Both the position numbers and the translations under genes were made by a program. From assembly GCF_001855565.1 (NCBI RefSeq), contig NZ_MKCR01000011.1, positions 1 through 64,000 on the forward strand: DNA of 64,000 nt, given 5' to 3'. The notes beneath the pieces were generated by a model that ran no database searches, was not told where the DNA came from, and saw only the letters and a list, made by a program, of their open reading frames with translations. Origin of the DNA: Chromobacterium amazonense (lineage in GTDB: Bacteria > Pseudomonadota > Gammaproteobacteria > Burkholderiales > Chromobacteriaceae). This document shows positions 49,720 to 57,703 of the stretch, one piece after another (the stretch's first letter is position 1; every line of letters starts with the position of its first letter).

Positions 49720-50226
49720 TTACGGCCGGCCCTTTTGGGTCCGGCCATTTTTTTTGGCCGCGTGGTCGTGATCGTGGCTATGGCCGTGGTTGTCCTGGCC
49801 GAACGGCGTGTGGCAGACGCAGGGTTCGCCCTCGGCCGCCTCCACCAGCGTTTGCAGAATGCCGCAGTCGGCGGCGGCGTGGCTGTCGTGGCATTTGTCG
49901 CGTAAAGCCAACAGCTGCTGCTCCAGCAGCCGCAGTGCTTCCGCTTGCTGGTGCACTTTGGCGATTTGCTGGTCGATCAGCAGATTGATGTCCTCGCAGT
50001 CGTGCTCATGATCGGCTTTGAACGCCGCCAGGTTGCGGATGTCGGCCAGCGACATGCCCAGCGAGCGGCAATGCAGGATGAAATTCAGCTCGCCCAGTTG
50101 TTCCGCGTTGTAATGGCGGTAGCCGGATGCAGAGCGCTGCGGCGCGGACAGCAGCCGTTCGCGTTCGTAATAGCGTATGGTTTCCACGTCGCAGCCAGTC
50201 TTTTTGGCCAGTTCACCGATCAACAT
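49720..50226 (-). CDS. MerR-family heavy-metal regulator, CadR/PbrR type
   Basis: This 168-residue MerR regulator has its HTH in residues 3-40 (IGELAKKTGCDVETIRYYERERLL), a dimerisation helix, and a metal site marked by the cysteine after DHEHD (about C77) and C112, C120 in the RDKCHDSHAAADCG loop, the CadR/PbrR pattern for Cd, Pb or Zn. The C-terminal tail is His-rich (NHGHSHDHDH). It is divergent from a P-type ATPase gene with a MerR-type operator between. Confidence 0.92.
   Translation of the reverse strand: MLIGELAKKTGCDVETIRYYERERLLSAPQRSASGYRHYNAEQLGELNFILHCRSLGMSLADIRNLAAFKADHEHDCEDINLLIDQQIAKVHQQAEALRLLEQQLLALRDKCHDSHAAADCGILQTLVEAAEGEPCVCHTPFGQDNHGHSHDHDHAAKKNGRTQKGRP
49724..49755 (+). 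terminator. cid-like operon terminator overlapping cadR
   Basis: GGCCGG and CCGGCC flank a CCCTTTTGGGT loop and are followed by ATTTTTTTT. The stem lies inside the 3' end of the convergent cadR-like gene. Confidence 0.85.
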
Positions 50227-50248
50227 CCTGCCTCCCGCTCAAAAACGC

Positions 50249-50279
50249 TTGACCCTGTAGCGACTACAGGGTGTGCAAT
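50249..50279 (+). promoter_or_regulatory. MerR-type operator/promoter of the metal ATPase gene
   Basis: -35 TTGACC (50249-50254) and -10 TGCAAT (50274-50279) are separated by 19 bp, the stretched spacing MerR activators correct by DNA distortion. The spacer carries the dyad ACCCTGTAG-CGA-CTACAGGGT (50252-50272), the classic CadR/PbrR/ZntR-type site. Confidence 0.92.
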
Positions 50280-50306
50280 GTGCCCAGACTATCAATGGAG
50301 GCGCAT

Positions 50307-52673
50307 ATGTCAAGCGTTACGCGTTACCGCAAGGCGGGCAAACCGCATCAGGACAAGCTGCACAACCATGGCGGCGATTGCTGCTCGGCCAAGGTGGAGG
50401 CAGGCCTGGCGCTGGCCGACGCGCAGCGCCGCGAGCGCAAGCACGATCACGGCAACGATCGCAGCCATGACCACAAGCGCGACCATCAACATGATCACGG
50501 CCATGGTACCGGCTGTTCGCACCGTCACGATGACGCGCCGGCCCGCGTGCAACTGGGCCAGGGGCAGGGCGCCAAGCGTTCCCGGCTGCAGATCCAGGCC
50601 ATGGACTGCCCGACCGAAGCCCGCCTGATCGAAAAGGCCCTGTCCGGCATGAACGGGGTGGTGGCGTTGGAGTTCAACTTCATCGAGCGCGTATTGCTGC
50701 TGCAACACGATCTGCCGAACCTTGACGACGTCAAACGCGCGATCGCCAAAGTCGGCATGCAGGCGGTGGAATTGTCGGGTGGTGAACAAGCGTCGGCGCC
50801 TGTCGTCTCCACCCGCCGCGCCAATCTGCTGTTGCTGGCCTCAGGCCTGACCGCGGCGGCATCGGAAGTGGCGGCCTGGACGTTGGGCGATGGCCAGTAC
50901 GGTGTAGCCGCGCTGGCGCTCGCCTCCATCCTGCTGGGCGGCACCGCCACATTGAAAAAAGGGTGGATCGCCTTGTCCACCCGCACCCTGAATATCCATT
51001 TCCTGATGTCGGTGGCGGTGATCGGCGCCATGCTGATCGGCCAGTGGCCGGAAGCGGCGATGGTGCTGTTCCTGTTCGCCATCGCCGAGCGGCTGGAGGC
51101 GATGTCGCTGTCCCGCGCCGGCGAGGCGGTGCGCGCGCTGATGGCGCTGGCGCCGGAAACCGCCTGGGTGGCCGATGGCGCCGGTTGGCGCGAGGCGCAG
51201 GCCGCCGAGGTGGCGGTGGGCAGCCGCATGCGCGTGCGTCCGGGCGAACGGGTGCCGCTGGACGGCCGCATCGTGTCCGGGCATAGCAATTTTAATGAAG
51301 CGCCGATCACCGGCGAAAGCCTGCCGGTGGACAAGGGGCCGGACGACGGCGTGTTTGCCGGCAGCATCAACGGCAGCGGCGTGATCGAGATCGAAACCAC
51401 CGCCGCGGCGTCCGGCTCGGTGCTGGCGCGCATCATCGCCACCGTGCGCGACGCGCAGGCCGCCAAGGCGCCGACGCAACGCTTCATCGACCGTTTCGCC
51501 GCCGGCTATACCCCGGTGGTGTTGGCGCTGGCCGCGCTGTTCGCGGTGGGCGCGCCGCTTGCCGGCCTGCTGCCGTGGCACCAGGCGATCTACAGCGCGC
51601 TGGTGATGCTGGTGATCGCCTGCCCGTGCGCGCTGGTGATCGCCACGCCGGTGACGGTGGTCAGCGCGCTGGCTTCCGCCGCGCGCCACGGCCTGTTGGT
51701 GAAGGGTGGCGCGCCGCTGGAAATGGCTGCCCGCATCGATACCGTATGCCTGGACAAGACCGGCACGCTGACCCGCGGCGAGCCCAGCATTACCCGCGTA
51801 CTGCCGCTGGCCGGCGATAGCGAAGAAGCCGTGCTGGCTTGGGCGGCGGCGCTGGACAGCCATTCCACCCATCCGCTGGCGCGCGCGGTGCTGGACGAGG
51901 CCGCCAAGCGCGGCGTGGCCGCTCCGGCATCTCAACAGGTGCGCGAACTGATAGGCCGCGGCGTCAGCGGCCTGGTTGATGGCCGCTCCATGCAATTGGG
52001 CAGCCGTCGCCTGGCGGAAGAGCAGGGCGCTTTGTCGTCGCAGCTGGAACAGACCTTGCAGGCGCTGGATGTCGCCGGGGAGGGCGCGCTGGTCTTGCTG
52101 AGCGGCGACCAGGCGCTGGCGGTGCTGGCGGTGGCGGACCAAGTGCGGCCGGAAGCGGCGGCTACGATAGATCGGCTGAATCGCCTGGGTGTGCGCACGG
52201 TGATGCTCAGCGGCGACAGCCCGCAAGTGGCGGCCGCGGTGGCCCGCCTGACCGGCATGGACGCCGCGCACGGCGGCCTGCTGCCGCAGGACAAGCTGCG
52301 CCATATCGAAACGCTGCAGCAGGACGGCAAAGTGGCGATGGTGGGCGACGGCGTCAACGACGCGCCGGCCCTGGCGCGCGCCGATCTGGGCATCGCCATG
52401 GGCGCGGCCGGCTCGGACAGCGCGCTGGAAACCGCCGGCGTGGCGCTGATGGACGACAAGCTGTCGCGCTTGGCCGACCTGATCGCCCATGCCCGCCGCA
52501 CCGCGCGCGTATTGAAGGTGAACATCGCCATTGCTTTGGGCATCAAGCTGGTGTTTTTCGGTTTGGCGCTGGCCGGCGTGGCCAGCCTGTGGATGGCGGT
52601 GTTCGCCGATGTGGGCACCAGTTTGATCGTCATCGGCAACGGCCTGCGGCTGGCGCGCAAAGTCCAGGCCTGA
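50307..52673 (+). CDS. cadA: Cd2+/Zn2+/Pb2+-exporting P1B-type ATPase
   Basis: This 788-residue inner-membrane ATPase expels divalent soft metals. A His-rich N terminus (about 35-75) is followed by a ferredoxin-like metal domain whose motif is MDCPTE near residue 99 in place of CxxC. The eight-helix core has the CPC metal site (ACPCALVIATP near 438), phosphorylation DKTGT near 483, and GDGVNDAP near 679. The ATG at 50307 follows GGAG by six bases. It is controlled by the divergent cadR-like gene. Confidence 0.94.
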   Translation: MSSVTRYRKAGKPHQDKLHNHGGDCCSAKVEAGLALADAQRRERKHDHGNDRSHDHKRDHQHDHGHGTGCSHRHDDAPARVQLGQGQGAKRSRLQIQAMDCPTEARLIEKALSGMNGVVALEFNFIERVLLLQHDLPNLDDVKRAIAKVGMQAVELSGGEQASAPVVSTRRANLLLLASGLTAAASEVAAWTLGDGQYGVAALALASILLGGTATLKKGWIALSTRTLNIHFLMSVAVIGAMLIGQWPEAAMVLFLFAIAERLEAMSLSRAGEAVRALMALAPETAWVADGAGWREAQAAEVAVGSRMRVRPGERVPLDGRIVSGHSNFNEAPITGESLPVDKGPDDGVFAGSINGSGVIEIETTAAASGSVLARIIATVRDAQAAKAPTQRFIDRFAAGYTPVVLALAALFAVGAPLAGLLPWHQAIYSALVMLVIACPCALVIATPVTVVSALASAARHGLLVKGGAPLEMAARIDTVCLDKTGTLTRGEPSITRVLPLAGDSEEAVLAWAAALDSHSTHPLARAVLDEAAKRGVAAPASQQVRELIGRGVSGLVDGRSMQLGSRRLAEEQGALSSQLEQTLQALDVAGEGALVLLSGDQALAVLAVADQVRPEAAATIDRLNRLGVRTVMLSGDSPQVAAAVARLTGMDAAHGGLLPQDKLRHIETLQQDGKVAMVGDGVNDAPALARADLGIAMGAAGSDSALETAGVALMDDKLSRLADLIAHARRTARVLKVNIAIALGIKLVFFGLALAGVASLWMAVFADVGTSLIVIGNGLRLARKVQA

Positions 52674-52674
52674 T

Positions 52675-53397
52675 TCAGGCGTAGGTATCGATATGCTGCC
52701 CCGGTTGGGTTTGACTGCCCTCCGGGGCGCTGGCTTTTTGGGCTTTTTCCAATGGGCTGAGCTTGGCGTTGCCGCCTTGCTGCGTCAGCTGTTGCTGGCG
52801 CGCCTGTTGCTCCACTTGCGCAGCCTCAGCGGCCACCGCCCGGTCTTGTCCTGATGGATCTGCCGGCGCCAGCGCCGCGGCGCGCACCGTTTCCGCGTTT
52901 TGTATCGTCTGCTGCGGCGTACTGCCGCGGCTCAATTGAATCGGCACTTCGCCGCCTATCGCGTACTGCTTGCCATCCGGCCCTTGCTCATAGGTGAAGC
53001 TGGCGGCGCCGGCAAGCGAGCCGCCAGCTGCCTGGTGCGCCGCCTCATGCCGTCGCACGTCGGTATCGCGCGCCTTCAGTTCCGTCACTTCCTTTTGCTG
53101 CGCGTCATTCAGCGGCGTGCCATCGGGCGCCTTGGGCGCGGCCGGGTTGGCGTTTTGAGTTTGGTTGGCGGCGGGTTTGCCGTTTTGGCTGTCCGGATTG
53201 CCTTGCTTGTCCGCCGCGGCGCTTTGGCTCGCGCCGGATACGGTGTTGGCCGAGTTGGACTGGGCGCCATCTGCGTTTGCGGCGGGCACGATGGAAGCAT
53301 CCGCCCGCAATTGCTGGCAGGCGGGACATTGGCAATTGGCGCCATGGACGGGCAAGGTGTAGCCGCCATAGCCGCCGGAAATGCTGGAGATGGACAT
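52675..53397 (-). CDS. SprA-related putative metalloprotease
   Basis: This 240-residue protein contains a zinc-type HEAAH (HExxH) motif around two-thirds along, followed by AGGSLAGAASFTYEQGPDGKQYAIGGEVPI, the block of the SprA-related putative metalloprotease family. The N terminus has CQCPACQQL, possibly another metal site, and long Gln/Ala/Asn-rich disordered stretches. There is no signal peptide. The start at 53397 has AGAAAG upstream; 53418 is the alternative. The target is unknown. It converges on cadA with one base between. Confidence 0.8.
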   Translation of the reverse strand: MSISSISGGYGGYTLPVHGANCQCPACQQLRADASIVPAANADGAQSNSANTVSGASQSAAADKQGNPDSQNGKPAANQTQNANPAAPKAPDGTPLNDAQQKEVTELKARDTDVRRHEAAHQAAGGSLAGAASFTYEQGPDGKQYAIGGEVPIQLSRGSTPQQTIQNAETVRAAALAPADPSGQDRAVAAEAAQVEQQARQQQLTQQGGNAKLSPLEKAQKASAPEGSQTQPGQHIDTYA

Positions 53398-53493
53398 GGC
53401 GCAACTTTCTTCTAGCATTCCAGTATAGAAGCCGTCGCTGTTTATTCCAATCTACGTGGCAGAATATCGGGTATTGAAACGAGGGAGACAAGG

Positions 53494-53967
53494 ATGAGCG
53501 AACAGAGCCAGGGGCAGCGCGAGTTGACGATGTCGGTGCTGATGACGCCGGATATGGCCAACTTTTCCGGCAATGTGCACGGCGGCGTGCTGCTGAAGCT
53601 GCTGGATCAGGTGGCCTATGCCTGCGCCAGCCGTTACGCCGGCTGCTATGTGGTCACGCTGTCGGTGGACCAGGTGCTGTTCAAGCAGCCCATTCATGTG
53701 GGCGAGCTGGTGACCTTCCTGGCCAGCGTCAACCACGTTGGCCGCACCTCGATGGAGGTGGGCATCAAGGTGGTGGCGGAGAACATTCAGACTCGCGCCC
53801 AGCGCCACACCAACAGCTGCTATTTCACCATGGTGGCCTACCAGGACGGCAAGCCGATGACGGTGCCGACGCTGGTGCTGGAGATCGAGGAGCAACGCCA
53901 GCGCTTCCGCGCGGCGGAGATGCGCAAGCAGTTGCGCATTGAGATGCAGCAGCGCAAGGGTAGTTGA
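53494..53967 (+). CDS. Acyl-CoA thioesterase (hotdog fold)
   Basis: This 157-residue cytosolic acyl-CoA hydrolase is of the YciA/BACH-like type. The hotdog core is visible: MANFSGNVHGGVLLKLLDQVAY near residue 20, then YVVTLSVDQVLFKQPIHVGE, and HVGRTSMEVGIKV. Such enzymes release fatty acids from CoA esters. A helix rich in Glu/Arg/Gln ends the protein. A hairpin follows. Confidence 0.9.
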   Translation: MSEQSQGQRELTMSVLMTPDMANFSGNVHGGVLLKLLDQVAYACASRYAGCYVVTLSVDQVLFKQPIHVGELVTFLASVNHVGRTSMEVGIKVVAENIQTRAQRHTNSCYFTMVAYQDGKPMTVPTLVLEIEEQRQRFRAAEMRKQLRIEMQQRKGS

Positions 53968-53973
53968 AATATT

Positions 53974-53998
53974 ACAGGGCCTCATAATGAGGCCCTGT
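53974..53998 (+). terminator. Hairpin after the thioesterase gene
   Basis: ACAGGGCCTCA-TAA-TGAGGCCCTGT is a perfect 11-bp stem. No T-tract follows on the plus strand, so it may act as an RNA end-stabiliser or serve convergent transcription. Confidence 0.55.
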
Positions 53999-54040
53999 AG
54001 GGTGGAAAAACTTTATTGTGACCAGATACAGTGGTAGACC

Positions 54041-54508
54041 TTATGCCTCTTCAGGCTTGCAGTTGCTTGGCGCGTGCTTCGGATTGATGCCGTCGATTTT
54101 CGGTATTTGGCAATCCCAGACAAAGCTACCAGAGTTGGCATCAACATTAGGTTTTAATTGCAGTTTTTTGCCATTTTCAACTTTATCATTGTAGGCGACG
54201 GTGATCAGTCCTTGGTTTTCAACAGTAATGGATGTGACGGCATTACCTTTGATCTTTTCTGCTTCCGCCAGGCCAAGCGCGTCATGGATGGCCTTGCTGT
54301 CATTGCCAACCGCATGTTTTCCGTTTACAGAGTAATAGGTAGTGACTGCACTTTTGGCAGAGGTGGCTAGTTGCAGCCCCTCGGTGACATGGGCGCGTTT
54401 GGTGTAGTCCTGGTAGGCCGGAATCGCAATGGTTGCCAAAATGCCAAGAATGGCGACGACTATCATGAGTTCGATCAGGGTGAAGCCTTGTTGTTTGGAG
54501 TGTTTCAC
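54041..54508 (-). CDS. Type IV major pilin (PilA/PilE-like)
   Basis: This 155-residue prepilin has a leader MKHSKQQG cut after Gly8, then [17 protein letters not shown] with the required Glu5 of the mature pilin. The C-terminal disulfide loop is C133-C150. The start is GTG with AAGGA seven bases upstream. Base composition is visibly more AT-rich than its neighbours, as is common for exchanged pilin genes. It is exported and assembled by the Pil machinery (not in this window). A sigma-54-like promoter precedes it. Confidence 0.93.
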   Translation of the reverse strand: MKHSKQQGFTLIELMIVVAILGILATIAIPAYQDYTKRAHVTEGLQLATSAKSAVTTYYSVNGKHAVGNDSKAIHDALGLAEAEKIKGNAVTSITVENQGLITVAYNDKVENGKKLQLKPNVDANSGSFVWDCQIPKIDGINPKHAPSNCKPEEA

Positions 54509-54530
54509 GGAAGGTTCCTTAGTGGATTGT

Positions 54531-54585
54531 TGTCATAACATGCCTCTCCTCTGCCAAGGAAGGGCATTTTCTGCTTGTTATGACA
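54531..54585. repeat. Inverted repeat flanking the pilin promoter
   Basis: TGTCATAACA (54531-54540) and TGTTATGACA (54576-54585) are perfect 10-bp inverted copies, 35 bases apart, around the sigma-54-like site. Confidence 0.6.
54537..54557 (-). promoter_or_regulatory. Sigma-54-type promoter of the pilin gene
   Basis: On the minus strand TTGGCAGAGGAGAGGCATG has GG and GC ten bases apart, the -24/-12 spacing. Transcription would start about 20 bases before the GTG. Sigma-54 control by PilSR is known for pilA in Pseudomonas. Confidence 0.6.
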
Positions 54586-54743
54586 TGATATTTATTTATT
54601 GATCATTGGCAAGATGCAATACGGGACAAATCAACCTTTTCATAATTTTTTTGTCATTCATCAACAGGTGGAGCGTTGGCTGAGCTAATGACAGCGGGCA
54701 AGTCTGGTATAGAATGCGCGCTTTCATGCGCCTGGGCGTTGCC

Positions 54744-55418
54744 ATGTACACCCTGATCCATACCGATTCTCGTTTCTACCTGCTGGACAAGCATCCCGGC
54801 GTCAGCTTCCATCGCGATGGCGATGCGCCGGGGCTGATGGAGGCGCTGCGGGCCGGGCTGGGCGACGAGGCGCTGTGGCCGGTGCACCGGCTGGATCGCA
54901 TCACGTCGGGGCTGATCCTGGTGGCGCGTTCCGCGGAAGTGGCGCGCGCGCTGGGCGAGGCGCTGGCGGAGCGGGAGGTGGAGAAGTACTACCTGGCCTT
55001 GTCGGACCGCAAGCCGGCCAAGAAGCAGGGGAGGATCAGCGGGGATATGGTCAAGGGGCGCGGCGGCGCGTGGCGCCTGGCGCCGACGCAGGCCAATCCG
55101 GCGGTGACGCAGTGCTTCAGCCACTCCCTGCAGCCAGGGGTCCGGCTGTTTTTGCTGCGGCCGCGCACGGGAAAGACGCACCAGCTGAGGGTGGCGATGA
55201 AATCGCTAGGCGCGCCGATACTCGGCGATGAATTGTACGGCGGGACGCCGGCCGACCGCGGCTATCTGCATGCCTACGCCTTGCGCTTTGAGCTGGATGG
55301 GGAACGTTTTGCCTTTATCCAGCCGCCTGGCTGCGGCGAATGGTTCACCGGCGATGCCTGCCGCGCCTTGCTGGCGCAGCTGGGCGAGCCGTGGTCGCAA
55401 CCTTGGCCGGGCGCGTAA
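54744..55418 (+). CDS. RluA-family RNA pseudouridine synthase
   Basis: This protein is about 224 residues and isomerises uridine to pseudouridine in rRNA or tRNA. The catalytic aspartate lies in VHRLDRITSGL near residue 48; RPRTGKTHQLRVAMKSLGAPILGDELYG is the conserved distal block. It lacks an S4 domain and resembles the TIGR01621 subgroup. The start is uncertain (ATG at 54714, 54726 or 54744). The target nucleotide is unknown. It converges on the deacetylase gene. Confidence 0.88.
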   Translation: MYTLIHTDSRFYLLDKHPGVSFHRDGDAPGLMEALRAGLGDEALWPVHRLDRITSGLILVARSAEVARALGEALAEREVEKYYLALSDRKPAKKQGRISGDMVKGRGGAWRLAPTQANPAVTQCFSHSLQPGVRLFLLRPRTGKTHQLRVAMKSLGAPILGDELYGGTPADRGYLHAYALRFELDGERFAFIQPPGCGEWFTGDACRALLAQLGEPWSQPWPGA

Positions 55419-55427
55419 ACACCCGGA

Positions 55428-56237
55428 TCAGGGGGCGACGGTTTCCGGCTGAAAGCGGGTCAGGCTGATCCGATTGCGCTGGCATAGCTCGGCGAAGGCA
55501 TCGCTGGCTAGACAATCGTATTCACGGCTGCGGCAGGCGGCGATCGGATCGTCGGCGTCATGGCCCGGCAGGCCCGGGTGGCACATGATCAGGGCGTGAT
55601 TGGGGCTGCGCGCCAGCCAGGATTGCATCAGACCGGCAAAGTCGGCCTGCGGCGTCAGCGAATACATGCCGCCAAACCACGGCGTGGTGGCGAAGCCTCG
55701 CTGTTGCGCCTGTTCGTCGAAATTGGTGCAGACGCTGCGTAAAATCAATGACTTGAGCCGGTTGTCGCCGGGATGGCCCAGCTTGTCCGGGGCGCGCAGA
55801 TACGGCAGCTTGTCTTCCGGCCAGCGGTGCTGTATGGCGTCGAACAGCGCGTCGCGGATGACCGGCAGCGCATGCACATGCTGATGGCCGTCGACGAAGT
55901 CCGGCAGACGGCCGAAGTGCTCGGCAAAGCGGTCGATCTGGGCCAGCATCTCATCGCGCAGCGCTGGTTGCGACAGCTGGCGCAGCTGGCTTTTCATCAG
56001 CCAATGCGACAGCGGCTTGGCCGGCGCGCCAAACGCATGCGTGAGGTTGAAATGCAGGCCGACATCGATCCGGTCCGCCCGCGCCTTGAGCTCGCCAGCA
56101 AGTTCCGGCCAGTGCGGCGACTGGCTGAGCACGCTGGTGGCGGACAGGCGCCCGGCGTCGATCAGTTGCAGGATGCCGGCGCTGATGCTGCCGGACTGGG
56201 CGAAGTCATCGGCGCAGAGAGTCAATCGTTTCGTCAT
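55428..56237 (-). CDS. YdjC/ChbG/HpnK-family carbohydrate deacetylase
   Basis: This 269-residue metal-dependent deacetylase has the N-terminal LCADDFAQS metal motif, then GLHFNLTHA and DGHQHVHALP, the second metal histidines. The family removes N-acetyl groups from amino sugars; NaxD of Francisella is a member acting on polyprenyl-linked GalNAc. The start at 56237 matches the family N terminus but lacks a clear ribosome site; GTG 56288, four bases after gtrA, is the alternative. It is the last gene of the ArnT-like operon, which suggests an undecaprenyl-P-HexNAc substrate (inference). Confidence 0.87.
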   Translation of the reverse strand: MTKRLTLCADDFAQSGSISAGILQLIDAGRLSATSVLSQSPHWPELAGELKARADRIDVGLHFNLTHAFGAPAKPLSHWLMKSQLRQLSQPALRDEMLAQIDRFAEHFGRLPDFVDGHQHVHALPVIRDALFDAIQHRWPEDKLPYLRAPDKLGHPGDNRLKSLILRSVCTNFDEQAQQRGFATTPWFGGMYSLTPQADFAGLMQSWLARSPNHALIMCHPGLPGHDADDPIAACRSREYDCLASDAFAELCQRNRISLTRFQPETVAP

Positions 56238-56292
56238 GGACGGTATGACTTGCGGCTTTGACAAAAGTTTACGAAGCAATTTTGTCACGGCA

Positions 56293-56682
56293 TTAATTTG
56301 TATGTGGCGCCGCAGCGAAAGCCCACAGTTTGCCCAGCGCGAAAGTCAATACCGCCACCGCGAACAGCACGATGGCCAGCGAGGCGCGGTAATCCAGCGG
56401 CGCGTAGCGCAGCAGCAGGAAGTACAGCGCCTCGTTGACGCAGAAGCTGAGGCAGGACACGCCGAAGAAGCGCGGCAACGCCTGGCGATGCGGCACATGG
56501 CCCGCTTCGAAAGTGAAGCGGCGATGGCCCCAGTAGCTGATCTGGAACGCGCCGAGGAAGCCCAGCACATTGGCGACGAGCGGCGCCACGCCCAGCGGCA
56601 CCAGCGCCAGCGTCACCAGGGCGAAATGCAGCAGCATGGCGGAGACCCCCACCACCCCGAACCAGAACAGTTGCCGCGTCAT
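56293..56682 (-). CDS. GtrA-family membrane protein (probable lipid-linked sugar flippase)
   Basis: This 129-residue protein has four helices (LFWFGVVGVSAMLLHFALV; LVANVLGFLGAFQISYWGHRRFTF; two more). GtrA proteins are thought to flip undecaprenyl-phosphate sugars across the inner membrane. It overlaps the preceding GT2 gene by an ATGA, supporting a joint role. Confidence 0.88.
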   Translation of the reverse strand: MTRQLFWFGVVGVSAMLLHFALVTLALVPLGVAPLVANVLGFLGAFQISYWGHRRFTFEAGHVPHRQALPRFFGVSCLSFCVNEALYFLLLRYAPLDYRASLAIVLFAVAVLTFALGKLWAFAAAPHTN

Positions 56683-57689
56683 GCCTGATCGTCTTCCCGT
56701 TTGTGGACCCGGCTGATCAGGTAGGTGGGACGGCCCTTCACTTCATTGAAGATGCGGCCGACGTACTCGCCCAGGATGCCGATGGACAGCAGCTGCACGC
56801 CGCCCAGGAAGGTGACGGCGACGGCCAGGGTCGGCCAGCCGCTGACCGGGTTGCCGAACAGCAGCGTGTGCAAGAGTTCCCACAGCGCGTAGCCTATGGA
56901 CAGCAGCGAGATGAAGAAGCCGACCAGCGTCCAGATGCGCAGCGGCATATTGGAGAAGGCGGTCAGGCCGGTCAGGCCCAGGCCCAGCAAATTGCGGAAA
57001 TTGAAGCTGCTTTTGCCGGCGCGGCGCTCCTGCGTTTGCGTTTCCAGCGCCAACTGGGTGAAGCCCACCCAGTTGTACAGGCCCTTCATGAAGCGATTGC
57101 GTTCCGGCATCTGGCGCAGCGCGTCCAGAATGCAGCGGTCCAGCACGCGGAAGTCCTGGGTGTTCTCCGGGATCTTAAGCGGCGCGCCGGTGTTCAAGAG
57201 CGCGTAGAACACGCGGGTGAAGGCGCGCTTGGCCAGGGTTTCGTTGTCGCGGTTGGCGCGCACGCTGTACACCATGTCGTAGCCTTCGCGCCATTTGTCC
57301 AGAAACACCGGCACCATTTCCGGCGGATGCTGGAAGTCGCCGTCAATCAGCACCGCCACGTCGCCCTGGATGTGGTCGATGCCGGCGGTCAGCGCGATCT
57401 CCTTGCCGAAGTTGCGCGACAGCTGGATCAGCGTCACCGGCAAGCGCTGGCTGGCCTGCAGCACCTTGGGCACGGTGTCGTCGCGGCTGCCATCGTCCAC
57501 CACCACCAGCTCATGGCGCAGGCCTTGCTGCGTCAGCAAGCGGTGCAGCGTCTCCAGCATAGGCACGATGTTTTCGGATTCGTTGTAAGCCGGGATGATG
57601 CAGCTGACCAGCGGGTCGGCCGGGCGCTCGGCGGCGCGCAGCGCCAGCAGATAGGGCGGAGTGAAGCCGTGGTTGCGGGTATCGGTCAT
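56679..57689 (-). CDS. GT2-family polyprenyl-phosphate glycosyltransferase
   Basis: This 336-residue enzyme has a GT-A domain with CIIPAYNESENI, VVDDGSRDDT and the DGDFQHPPE acidic motif, then two C-terminal membrane helices. It is like ArnC, GtrB and FlmF-type enzymes that load a sugar nucleotide onto undecaprenyl phosphate on the cytosolic face. It lies 14 bases after the ArnT-like gene. The donor sugar is unknown; the deacetylase suggests a HexNAc. Confidence 0.92.
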   Translation of the reverse strand: MTDTRNHGFTPPYLLALRAAERPADPLVSCIIPAYNESENIVPMLETLHRLLTQQGLRHELVVVDDGSRDDTVPKVLQASQRLPVTLIQLSRNFGKEIALTAGIDHIQGDVAVLIDGDFQHPPEMVPVFLDKWREGYDMVYSVRANRDNETLAKRAFTRVFYALLNTGAPLKIPENTQDFRVLDRCILDALRQMPERNRFMKGLYNWVGFTQLALETQTQERRAGKSSFNFRNLLGLGLTGLTAFSNMPLRIWTLVGFFISLLSIGYALWELLHTLLFGNPVSGWPTLAVAVTFLGGVQLLSIGILGEYVGRIFNEVKGRPTYLISRVHKREDDQA

Positions 57690-57703
57690 GGTTCTGTCCG
57701 GAA

